A DNA stretch of 64,000 nucleotides from Morinoia aosen. Lineage: Eukaryota > Arthropoda > Malacostraca > Amphipoda > Talitridae. Of this stretch, positions 44,884 to 55,608 are shown in pieces. Under the pieces are notes generated by a model that did not search any database, was not told where the DNA came from, and was given only the letters and a program-made list of their open reading frames with translations. A program made the translations under genes and the position numbers. Location: assembly GCA_030386875.1 (NCBI GenBank), contig CM059576.1:16806058-16870057 (forward strand), in the 5' to 3' direction. Every line of letters begins with the position of its first letter. The stretch's first letter is position 1.

Positions 44884-47800
44884 TTAAAGCGAGAACGATG
44901 TCTCGAGGGCTCCCCCGAGGACGGAGCACTGTTCTTCTCGATTGGGGCACTCATGTTCCACCACAAATACTTGCTCAGAGGGCGCACCAACAAACGTACT
45001 GGCTGAGCATCCCGCCGCACAATACTCTCGCTCCACCACAAATGCTTGCTCACAGGGCGCACCAACCGACGTACCAGCTGAGCATCCCACTGCACTATCT
45101 GAAACAATACAATTTCGCTTAGAAAAAATCATCGTAACAGTAATGATTTTGACAACTTCCATTTACCGGGGTAGGAATATTGAACGTTCCGGATTTGCAA
45201 CACTTTATAAGAAAGTAAGGGCCGGAGCTATGAGTTAGGTAAAAGTTGAACAGCATCTCAACAAGCTAATTATGTTTTCGAAGATTTTTTTCATAACTGT
45301 TTACATTTTCCCATTTACTGCTCTTTCGTTCTTCTAGCAGTTTTTACTCCCAACTTTCTAGTTTTTTCCAATCTCAATATTGCAATGTTGCAGGTGAACG
45401 ACACAAATTTCGTGCATAGATTCCCACATCCCAAAGAACGTGCTATCGTTTTCCCTCTCACAGAATCACTCGCAAACACCTTAAATATATAGAATTACAT
45501 TGTTTTAACTTAGTCTCACGAGACAAACAATCGAAGTACAGCTTTTAATTGAATATTTGTGCCTCAGAATGCAGTACAAAAATACACGTTTTGCGCCTAA
45601 ACATCTGCAACATGGCAGATTGGGCTACCACTATTCGTCATTTTCTGTTTCAACACCGAATGATATTGAACATATCTCAAAATTCATCTGTTCTAACAGC
45701 TTCCCTATACACATGTCATACGTACAGCAATACCTCAAAAAAAATACATACGCTGACAAGGTCATTTAGAAATTCCTCGTAATTTCTATGTTCAAATGCT
45801 GAAATTTTATAACAGTAAGAACATCTACCATACCTCGAAATTGAATCAATTCATTTTAATATGCTCTGGTATTTGCTCCTTTTGCACGGCTGGGCATAGT
45901 CTCCCGTGATCTACCGTGCACCGGAAATTATTATTATATTAGTGGTTTAAGACTCCGTTTTCAGTAACAAAGACGATATCACAGAGGAATAATGAAGGAG
46001 ACCATCTAGTATGGACACGTACAAGGGGATTCTATGCACGAGGTGTGCCCCGCACAGGATACCAAGCGCATAGTAACATCAAGTTACGAAGGAAGTTCAA
46101 ACAAGAAAAAAAGTTCAAGAAAAAAGTAGACGGTGCTCAATAAAAGGATAGCAGTGAACCGAAAAAAGTTGGCCCTTAACTAAACAAAAGACACAATATT
46201 TCAACAAAAAGCAGGCCTACCTAACCAGTGATTCGGGCACTGACATTATCCCCCTGGGAGCGTCACTTCCCATAGATACAATAGTTGTATCCCCCTGAGG
46301 GGCCGTGCACCGGAAAAAATTTAATATAGCAGGTGTTGTTTCCTGAATTGAGGCTGAAATCACTTGTTTCAGGTGTTCAACAGTGTTGATTTTTACCTGG
46401 CACACTTGAGGCAAGATATGTCTTCATGTAAACTACACTCAACTACAACCGTAGCCTCGAGCTCACCATTATTTTCGTAAATTTACTTCTCATTTAAATC
46501 AAACCTATGCAGTTTTATTTAAATTCATTCATAATTATTGTAATTTAAATAACTTAGTAAATATAAGGTGATTTAATGTATATTCTCAGCATCTTTGTAC
46601 ATCATCAAATAAAATTCTGCATTTTTCATACTTATAAATATTGCAATGTATAACTTCACTGAGTCAAACCTTAATTCAATCAAACGCCCAATTCGGTTAT
46701 GAAATTCAAATTGATAGAGAAAAATCTTGAATACTCTACACATTCTAATTTTATCTCTAAATCCAGATGGATTACAAATGGTTTCTAAATTCAAAAAGAA
46801 GGTACTTACTACGTTTACGCTTGCGAGTACTTCCGGACCAGTCCACAGCCTGCCTCAGGAGCAACGCAGTTCGTTTCTCTATGTCGGTGAGGGACACGTC
46901 TCTAAATCTTGTCCACCGTAGAGCGCCTGGAAAAAACGAACACATAATAGCTAGTAGCTAAAACACATTGGTCACGTATGTTCCCTCTCCATTAATTATA
47001 GGAAACAAGTACAGAAAGATCGTACGAAGCTTTCACTGATAGCTAATTTACAATTAATATGTAACTAATTTTCAACACGCTTATATTATGACATGCTTGA
47101 AACATTAAAAACTTACAAACAAGCTGGTAGGAAGAATATAACAGTGCAACATTTTCACGACAAAAATCATACCGCTCCTATATAGAAGTAGCTACAGTGA
47201 ATTCAATTCACCATGAAATATAACTTACTTAAGAGAAGCTGATATGCCTTATGAGAAGAAAATTTATTCTTCGTAGGCTGCCGATTGAGACCAAGCCCAG
47301 TGAATGAATACGTCTGGGCCAGTGTTCTCGTCATCATTCGCTGCAGCATTCGACGCAAAGTATCTTGAAGACTCGGGGTTTCCAATGCTGCCAAGCTCAT
47401 GACCTGACGAAAACAATGATAACGTTCTAGTTCCCCTAAATTACTTTATAATAATTGTAAGTTAAAAATAAAACGTAAACGTGCATCGGGGGTTTACTCG
47501 TTATGTAAATCTAGGACAAGTAAAGGTAGTGAACCTGAGCATTAGCTAGCTGCATAAACATAATTGGTTCCGTACGTTTATTCACATATTTGTATTACTG
47601 TAGTACATATATATACATACATACATATATACATATATATATACATATATATATATATATACATATATATAATAGTTTTGGCTTCCCCTAGCCACTACAA
47701 GGCGTTCCCAAGATCAGAAAAGGAAGGAACAAAAGGAAATGTGTAATCTACGCACAGGACACTTATATTAGCGCATAGGAACAGCACATTAAGAAAAAGG

Positions 47801-50800
47801 AGGAAGAATAAAGTATAGAAATTAAAGGAAATAAAGTGGCCAAGAAATAGAAGAGGTAAGTGCTGTCTAAGTTGAAGTAACCTAATATCTGTTTATTCCC
47901 ATAGAACAGTATGGACAAACCTAACCTTGTTGCTCTTCTCTATGCTCACTGATGGGTTATATATTTGTGTCGTGTTACTCGTGTATAATCCTCAAGGATA
48001 CGCAAGAAGAAATTAGCACTCGCGTTAATGGTTGGAGGTCTCTGCTTAACTAGAAGTTACATTCATCTTCACTCTGCAACCGCATTATAATAAGTTACTG
48101 TCAAAAATTACTAGGCCTAGGAAGATCTAGAGCGTTATATACACGCAAGTCGATACCGTGTACAAGCAAGTCGTACAAGCTCGTAGTACAGTATCTTCAA
48201 ATAACGCTGAATTTCTCTATCTAGGGTAAAGCACAAACAGTTATAAGTAGGTACTTCTCTTGCAGCATAAAAATGCTGTATTCCAGAAAAAGACTCAGGT
48301 ATTTAAGAGGAAATAATGATGAAAGAAATGCTAAATCGCCACACTCGCATTGGCACAGATAGGTAAGTGATAAATGAGTCTATATAAAACACTTGGCAGC
48401 TCATCATATAATCAAGTCATTAAGGTATACGCCATGGAAGCTGCGCCAATAACCGTATGGACTTGAATGTATATTGACCTTGTTACATTGAAATGAGCGA
48501 GACTTCGAACTTGGTACCTCCGTTGAGGGTTTACCGAAACATTTCGGTAGCAAGTTAAGTAGAATCTACACAATTAGCAGGTAGAAACGACAGCAGTCTG
48601 AACTTTTAAGCTCTAAGCAATAGTGACTTACAAAATGGTTCGATGAAATGAGTGCAGACAACTCATCATCATTGTTGGCAGGGGGACCAGCAATAAGATC
48701 TTCCTTGGAAAGCTTTGCGGCCAAACCCCTCAAATCCTCAAGTGCTAGGTCCAGCTTCTCTTCTATCATGTCCATCTTCACTTGCATATTTGCTGCAACT
48801 TTGCTGACCTTCGCTGAAAGTGCAGCTGTCAAGTCCTGGCAGCAACAGCGCGCTTGAGGTGCGTTTGAACTACTGGAGGCATCCACAGTAGATCTGATCG
48901 TTAAGGCTGACATTAGCTAATTGTACAATAGCATTGCTACTGCTTAATGAAAGGTCTTAAATGGATGAGTTGTAAGTATATTACATACCTACATAGTTAT
49001 GCTAACTTTCTCATACTGTGCTATATCACAAACTAAAAAAATTAACTGATTATTTTATGTGATACACAATATGGACCACGTAATCAATATCGACTGAATA
49101 AATGACGTGGTCCACAACCGGCAAGCCAGGTTTAGTTTAATGATCGTGTTCCAAGAAATTGTTTCAATTAACTGGCAAAAAGATTGCCAAGTGGATTTTT
49201 TTCTTGCAATGATAATTTTAACAATTTGCCAGAAAATTTAGTTTCACAAAAGCAACTACGTCTGTGCTTTGGGGCAAAATGGGGTTCCACAGTATAGGTC
49301 AACGTCATGAACACAATGCTAAGTTATAGCTTGACATATAGAGAAATTATTAAAAGAAAGCTACAAGTTGAGGGTCGAACTGGAGTAAGTTTATGGGTTA
49401 GGGCTTCAACTCATTTTTGAAAATTAATTTAATGAATTTCATTTCTGTCAAGAGAGACGCGAGCCTTATAAAGAGTTAAATATTACCTCATCAAATGTTG
49501 GTATTCGAAACCCACCCACCCCAACACCCCTTCGACGTGATTTGGAGGGAGTAAAAACAGGTATGGCGGATTGGATCGAGGTAGAATCAGAGAACATGTC
49601 AAGGAGTCGTTGAAATACCTGTCTTTGAAAAAAATCTTCATTTTAAAAACCCTGGTCACAGCAGAAGTGCTGAGTACTTTACTACTCCATACTTCAGAAT
49701 GATGAACTTGGACTCTTCGGCAGAGAAGATTCTTTACTGAAAGTTAAACTTGGTTTGAAACTCAAGCTGAACTAGGAGTTAACTTTATTATTAGGTGAAC
49801 ATTTTGTTCAGCTTCATGTAAGATTCACCCTTTGCTGCTAAAGAATCCAAGTTCATCATCTGCTAGGATGGATAAGACAAGTAGCAACACGGCAGCCGTG
49901 AAGAAAGGTTTTGAAACCAAGTTCCACCCGAAAAATACTCAAAAGGTTTCAACTACTATTGCAGTGCAATAGCCATCAACCAGTTCCAGGATTATGCCGC
50001 AGTTCAACCCTCTGCTCAATCTCAGGATGATTAAACTGGTGGAAATTGCCAGCACCTGATGAGATAGGTAATAATTTACCCTCTATGTAGTCCAGCTATT
50101 CCTCATCAAGAATAGACTACTATTGAATATACTTTTAATAATGTTGTACAGAATATAAAATTGTCACTATTGCTTGTTGAGCCTAAACCTAACTTTGAAT
50201 CTTCATATAATACCTAGGTATGTAGCTACCAATTAGAACAGAAATAAGATGTTCTTAGTAGTGCACACACCATGAAGCAACATTATCAGCTGAGTTCATT
50301 TCATATTTTTGAATTGCTATAGCAACAATTGTGAAAATATGTAACTATTTACATAAAATACATACATATACAGTATATTCTACATAGTGGCAGCTAAAGA
50401 CACTAGTTCTGTGTACCCATGTTGCACAATACCTGAAATGATATTGGTCACTGGTACGTACACCTTATTACCAATGACATTATTATTGCTTACATTTACC
50501 CTTTTTTATAGCACTGTGACATTAGAAATAGCTGCTAATGATGCCCAGTTGAAAAAACTGCTATTACTGGCTATTTTCTAAGAAATTTTACCTTGAAGAT
50601 TGTAGGCCACCAGCATCACTCCACTCCACAGATGACATACCGCTGTCCGTGTCAAAACCATCCAGCAGCCGGTAGCACTTCTTGTAGGAATCTACAAATA
50701 AGAAACATTTTAGACCCAGAGAACCTAGTAAAAATTTGCCCAACATAATAAACACAACACTTCAGCACTACACACAACACTGGAGAACTGTATATGACAC

Positions 50801-51599
50801 TGCAGCACTGAACACCACTGCAGCATGCTCTGTAGAACTGTACACAACACTGCAGCACTGCACACAACACTGCAACACTGTAGACAATACTGCCGCACAC
50901 CATGCAGCACAGCAGCACTGTACACAATACTGCAGCACTCTACACAATATTGCAGCACTGAATGAACTAAACAATCATCCACTAGATAAAAACTTCTTAA
51001 GACAGTTTTGGCTGTTTCTCATACAAAAATGGCTGCAGATAGGCACAATATATTAAATAAAATTTCAGCCATCATTATTATTGCTGCCTCAAATAGTTCC
51101 TTTAAATGAGAAATTATTTCATTGACTTACAGGGTCACAGTTCATCAGTGACCCTGAATCACAGGGTCAATCCCACTTTATGAGTAATTAATCACTGTAT
51201 AATTGGTGAATTTTAATGGGATGTATCACTAAAATTATGCCTTGGCAATCAAAATGTTACTAACATATAAAACTTTTATCATTACCATTAACATGTGTGT
51301 ATGCATGCTCTAAATATTGAAAATTCAGATGTAGAAATGAACATAATTCGACCAAAATTTATGACACGTAGCTACAAAAATTACTTACTGGCAGATGTAA
51401 TGATATGGCAGCTGTAGAAAGACCATGAATCTTCTGGTGGTTCCAACTGCTTTGCAAGGGCTACTGGATCACCATGTGAAGGCCAAGAACTTTTGTGTGA
51501 ACCATTTTTTCTAGTTTTTACCCACGATGAGGGTACCACTGCTTTATCATTAGATTTTTCAAAATACACTCCTACATATTTTTTTATAGATGAAGACAT
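44884..51599 (-). CDS. six-exon gene, DUF4806-like protein (about 359 aa)
   Basis: Exons on the minus strand: 51599-51389, 50691-50592, 48893-48632, 47403-47229, 46926-46810, 45098-44884. All five introns are GT-AG, donors are mostly GTAAGT, and phases agree; the sum is 1080 nt with a single stop. Exon 1 (YVGVYFEKSNDKAVVPSSWV, then PPEDSWSFYSCHI) and exon 2 (NSYKKCYRLLD) match the N-terminus usual in arthropod DUF4806 proteins. Exon 3 is helical and coiled-coil-like. Exon 4 (LRRMLQRMMTRTLAQTYSFTG) is the DUF4806 core. Exon 5 is basic (STRKRKR). Exon 6 has two 25-residue repeats (GCSAGTSVGAP and GCSASTFVGAP). ATG 51599 is chosen; ATG 51635 in the same frame would add 12 residues. Family function is unknown. 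It may be a host gene or the second gene of the transposon whose transposase lies just upstream. Confidence 0.75.
45928..46302 (-). repeat. repeat family R, copy R4, with 14-bp target duplication
   Basis: A 375-bp insertion in intron 5 of the DUF4806-like gene. It is bracketed by exact CCGTGCACCGGAAA at 45914-45927 and 46303-46316. The low-coordinate end is a TTATTATTATA run, which read on the minus strand is a TAA-type tail. Long exact duplications and a simple tail suggest target-primed retroposition (a SINE or truncated LINE end). No A or B box is evident. Confidence 0.75.
47600..47672. repeat. TA/CA-rich microsatellite
   Basis: ATATATAC and ATACATAC runs, at the low-coordinate edge of R copy R5. 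It could be that copy's expanded tail. The ORF across it is an artefact. Confidence 0.8.
47675..47830 (-). repeat. repeat family R, copy R5 (partial)
   Basis: It starts TAGTTTTGGCTTCCCCTAGC and keeps ATCTACGCACAGGACAC and GCGCATAGGAACAG before losing similarity. It lies in intron 3 of the DUF4806-like gene. Confidence 0.5.
49690..49868. repeat. imperfect inverted repeat in intron 2
   Basis: GATGAACTTGGACTCTTCGG at about 49700 is mirrored by AAGAATCCAAGTTCATC near 49841-49857. Roughly 50-60 bp per arm match imperfectly. It is probably a small old foldback. Confidence 0.5.
50755..50965. repeat. degenerate CACTGCAG-rich minisatellite in intron 1
   Basis: About a dozen variants of ACACTGCAGCACTGTACACA in one run. 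Long ORFs on both strands across it are artefacts of the repeat (Cys/Val-rich on one strand, Thr/Asn-rich on the other). Confidence 0.75.
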
Positions 51600-51853
51600 C
51601 TTCTCACCTGTAGAAGTCTGTATGAAGAAGCTCAATTACAACAAATTTTCTTTTGTAGGGGAGAATCATACACTTTTTCTTCACATTTTTCACTTTCCCT
51701 TTTTTTCCATGCCTAAATATTGGAGCAAGTGTATGCCAACATCAGATGAAGAAATTGGATAATGGAATAAATTTTCCTTGGATTCAAACACTCTGAGTTT
51801 CAGTGTTTCATGAGATGCACTTGTAACAATTGCAACAGACTTGTCATTAAGCA

Positions 51854-53719
51854 TTACACAGTTGTCTTTGCTTGGGTTTTGACTTGGTTTAAGGAGTAAT
51901 TATTAATAATTACTCCTTTTTTAGAAAATTTCAATTCAGGTTGCTTTCTTTTTGAATGGAGGTGACTTAATGTAGAAATTTGTTCATTTTTTACTGTAGC
52001 AAATTTTTCAATTTGTTTGAGTGGTTTATTACCTGACCTGATGCAGCTTTTTAGCTCACCTAGAAAACTTTCATATGGGAAGCAGCTAATGTTTTCTAAG
52101 TTTCCATACCTTGCATAATCATCTGGTAAGTGAATAAGATTATGCACGTTATATGTAATAAATTCAGTGCCATAATGTTGCTGACACTCTTCAACAAATT
52201 CAAGTAAGAGGGATTTAATGAAATTGAGCTTCTCTTGCTGCTCATCACTTAAGAGAAGTCGCATGCTGACACTAAATTTAAGAAAAGTTTTGAAATGATC
52301 ATGTGACATTATAGCTTTGTTTCTTAAAACAACAGGTCCAACATATAGCAACATTAGTCTAAACTCAGTGGCTTTCCAGAACCGATGTTTAGAAAGTCCA
52401 ACCTGAAAATGCCTAACAAATTCACGGCAAATGAATGGTTCAGCACCTTTTATTGAAAGCTCAAGTGTTGCAACAGCAATGCGAGAAAATTGAGCTTTTC
52501 GGTTGGCTGCAGGTGACTTGAGCCATCTTTGCAGCAGGCGTTTCATAACACCTAAGCAGCAGAGATGCATATAATCAAGAACCATGGAACCGACTAAATC
52601 AATACCAATCGATTCTAAAATTAATGTTGAAGAATCATGATGATGCCTAGTGTCTTCACGTGACAAAAATGATTCTTTAGTTCGCAAGGGAGCATCGGTC
52701 TTATTTAATGTTACATGCCCACCATGATAAGAACCATGAACATAACACCTCTCACAAGAATTATACCCTGAATGGTATACAATGTTTTTTAGCTGAGCTC
52801 GACAAGGGGCATCACATATTATTGGTCCAGATATATCAAATTTTACTCTGCCATTCTGAGTTGGAATGCTTTCAGCCAATAAGTTTTTCAAATCATTTAC
52901 TAACATTTGTAAAAAACGATTGCAATCAACTAACTTTTGATTTTCACTTCTATTAGTACAAAATAATCCTGCTGTGAAAATTTTAGTTGGACACTCTTGA
53001 CATTTTATAAGAATAGGATACAGATGAAAGTTAGGAGATTTGTCAAAAAGAGGAATTCCGTCAATGTTGATGGCCAAGGTAAAATTACTCCCAAGATCAG
53101 TTGACCAGTTGACTTTCAAGTGTTCTTTCAGACATTTGATCCAGTTGTTAACATGAACATATTCAGCTCCACCTTCAAACAAGTCACTTTCATTGCCCTT
53201 AGTTATGCTATTGTGGTGAACCAAAGTTCGCACATCTATCGGAAACCCTGGAAAGACATTGGCTTCCACTAATTTTAGTAATCGATCAACTGCATCGTAA
53301 GGCACACTTTTTTCCTTTTGAAACCATTCTGCAATGGTAAATTTCAAAGAATTTTCTTTTTGAAATAAAGTACTACTTTTAGGGTTTAATGAATAATTTT
53401 GACTAAAATTTTCTGTTTGAGAAGAACTTGTAAGCCTGGAAGAAAAAGAACCAGAGGATGATTCCAGTAGAGTTTCATCATCATGATTAACTACTACTCC
53501 TGATGAGCAAGGCATAGAGTCCAACAGTGAATCACTCTCGACGTCGCTAGCTTCGCTGGTGCTCACTGGTGAACCTGGATCAATGCTTGACAAACGAGCT
53601 TTTACATTCAAAGTGTCATATACTCTTCGTTTTTTCTGTTTTTTTGCCAGCACGTGGAGAGGTTTTTTCAAACGTTTTCTATCCATTTCTTTCAAATTAG
53701 TACAACTGCACTGACACAC
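51854..53719 (-). CDS. CACTA/EnSpm-like transposase (621 aa or longer)
   Basis: An intact ORF of the animal transposase family with LAINIDGIPLF, CDAPCRAQLKN, CERC, RTKESF..EDTRHHHD, LDYMHLCCLGVMKRLL, FWKATEFRLMLLYVGPVVL, YNVHNLIHLPDDYARYG and FPYESFLGELK. The presumed catalytic acids are Asp near 303 (CDAP), Asp near 382 (DYMH) and Glu near 549 (YES). The N-terminal 110 residues are basic, then Ser/Asp-rich. The frame stays open upstream of this ATG to a good acceptor (CTTTGCAG, exon start 53802) and adds a cysteine-rich piece (DCQPC..CVHSVY..CQCSC), so a spliced upstream exon is likely. Its stop lies 254 bp upstream of the next gene's ATG on the same strand. Assignment to CACTA is by motif resemblance; terminal repeats were not found. 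Confidence 0.75.
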   Translation of the reverse strand: MCQCSCTNLKEMDRKRLKKPLHVLAKKQKKRRVYDTLNVKARLSSIDPGSPVSTSEASDVESDSLLDSMPCSSGVVVNHDDETLLESSSGSFSSRLTSSSQTENFSQNYSLNPKSSTLFQKENSLKFTIAEWFQKEKSVPYDAVDRLLKLVEANVFPGFPIDVRTLVHHNSITKGNESDLFEGGAEYVHVNNWIKCLKEHLKVNWSTDLGSNFTLAINIDGIPLFDKSPNFHLYPILIKCQECPTKIFTAGLFCTNRSENQKLVDCNRFLQMLVNDLKNLLAESIPTQNGRVKFDISGPIICDAPCRAQLKNIVYHSGYNSCERCYVHGSYHGGHVTLNKTDAPLRTKESFLSREDTRHHHDSSTLILESIGIDLVGSMVLDYMHLCCLGVMKRLLQRWLKSPAANRKAQFSRIAVATLELSIKGAEPFICREFVRHFQVGLSKHRFWKATEFRLMLLYVGPVVLRNKAIMSHDHFKTFLKFSVSMRLLLSDEQQEKLNFIKSLLLEFVEECQQHYGTEFITYNVHNLIHLPDDYARYGNLENISCFPYESFLGELKSCIRSGNKPLKQIEKFATVKNEQISTLSHLHSKRKQPELKFSKKGVIINNYSLNQVKTQAKTTV

Positions 53720-53802
53720 TCCAAAATCAGGGGCTTCTAAATAAACACTATGAACACAGACCTGAGGCAGCAGGCAAGGCTGACAATCAGATGTTAAGAT
53801 TT

Positions 53803-55450
53803 CTGCAAAGGTAGGTAGCTATTATTTTTTCTTACTAGGCTATTATTATTCATATTAGCTACTAACACATTTTGAGACATCTGTGCTGAATTTCCAACAA
53901 TTTCAGTTTTCTTTGTGATTGTCCCATATTCTCATAGTCAGGTACAAGTTTAGTCAGCTACAAGTAGCTACTTCCAATAAAGAAATGTCTCCTGCAGCTT
54001 GTCCAATAGGTGTCATACTATATGTAGTACATTGCACATTTTGGTCAATTTTTTGAAGTGGACAGTAGCTAATAGATTTTTACGCAAATTATCACCGTTT
54101 GGCAGGGTAGAATTATTGAATCATCGTAAGACAGTCGTACCCATTGCTTAACTGTCGCAAACGCAGTTGTCAGATTAGCCTACGATGCTATTAATTTCCC
54201 GTAACAAAAATATTGTTCAATCAACTTAACAATGAAAAATGGACTACACAACTACAAAAAAGTGCTTAAAAACCTACCTTAGTATAATTAAATTCTTTTT
54301 GTAACACTTTTTAATCTCAATATGTACGAGCAGAAACAAGACAGGGCCGAGCACTCCTGCATCTACCCTACTGGGGAGGATAACAGCTTTTTTGAAAAAT
54401 ACGGTTTAAATATTTACAGGTGCACATAGGTACACTTCTTAATTCATGAACAATTAACAGAGTGCATAGGCTAACCCACTCTATGTACAAGTACAGTTAC
54501 TACTGAAATCTTATTTAATACACAAAAAACTTAACAGAAATTCCTATCACAACTCAAAAAATATTAGATTCTACCAATAAATTTCTACTTTACAAGAAAG
54601 AAGGTGGTAACAAGGTTTGTAGGGACAATTTTATTAAACTACTGTATAAATAATATATTTTTGCTTGGGGAAAACACTTTGTTGCTGACTAGTTAGGCCT
54701 ATCCATAGAAGGATATGTATGATGGAAACTTCTTGAAACCTCTGAGAAAAAGATTAAAATCTAGCCTGGTTTCAGCAATAAAATACAAACACAAGTGTTG
54801 CCACGGAACAAATTTAATACAGCCTTTTGTGAGCGATTAAAACTTAAATGTAACTCATGGGCTGCATTCACATTTATTTACTGATTATGGGCAGCAATGT
54901 TTTTGGTAATACTTAAGCAGATGACCATATAAATATAAATTTATTTCTTTTTGTCAAATTTTAAATCTGCTGCTTTTCTAGAAAACAGACTTGGGAGAAA
55001 CATTGATAAAATTCACTTTAATATCTGTTCCTTATCAAAAATTTGAGGGAGGAGAGCAAAAAAATTGATTTTTCTTTCACTAAAATTATTGAAAACAGTA
55101 AAATAGACACACACAGACCAAGAATAGGTTAAAACAAGAAAGTTCAAGTTCTATTCCCCTAATTTTTGTAAAATAAAAGGTCAAAAAAAGTGAAAAAAAA
55201 TCCATTTTCACCCTCATATTTGTGAGAAGGAATAAATAGTATTGTGATTTCAATATTATATCAATATTTTGCCTCAACTCTATTTTCTAGTTAGAGAAGT
55301 GGCAGTCACAAAAATTGCCCCAAAAGACTATAGCCTATTAAAAGGAGTTAGACACAGCTTAGGCTAGTTCTAACTAGGCCTAGATAGTTCAACACTGCTT
55401 AGCCGTATGTAGGCTAACTAGGTATAGTTAACTAGGCCTAACTTAGGTAG
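53803..55450. other. upstream region of the transposase gene, no gene seen
   Basis: AT-rich and non-coding. A promoter or first exon for the 51854-53802 gene should be on the minus strand here, but I cannot place it. I searched by eye for CACT-type terminal repeats and found none convincing. Confidence 0.35.
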
Positions 55451-55453
55451 TTA

Positions 55454-55606
55454 GGGTAAAGGCAGGAACGACCGGCCCTGCAGTAATAACTGGCCTCCTT
55501 AACAAAAAGCAATTGGAGTAAAGAGCCTGCTCCTTTTTTCCATTGCTTTTTGTTAAGGAGGAGAGTTAGCTTATTAGTGCAGGGCCGGTCAGTCCTGCCT
55601 TTACCC
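55454..55606. mobile_element. hairpin MITE with TA flanks (153 bp)
   Basis: Ends GGGTAAAGGCAGGAACGACC and the complement of GGTCAGTCCTGCCTTTACCC. Inner arms CTCCTTAACAAAAAGCAAT and ATTGCTTTTTGTTAAGGAG also pair, leaving a loop of about 25 bp. TA lies at 55452-55453 and 55607-55608. It has no coding capacity. Confidence 0.8.
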
Positions 55607-55608
55607 TA

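Noticed and set aside
47564-47746. ORF with an Ile/Tyr repeat
   Set aside because: It is a translation of the TA/CA microsatellite.
50652-51056. Several overlapping ORFs rich in Cys/Val or Thr/Asn
   Set aside because: They lie in the CACTGCAG minisatellite of intron 1. The only coding part here is exon 2 (50592-50691).
43100-55450. Terminal inverted repeats enclosing the transposase and DUF4806-like genes
   Set aside because: I looked for CACT-type ends on both sides and found no convincing pair by eye, so element limits are left open.
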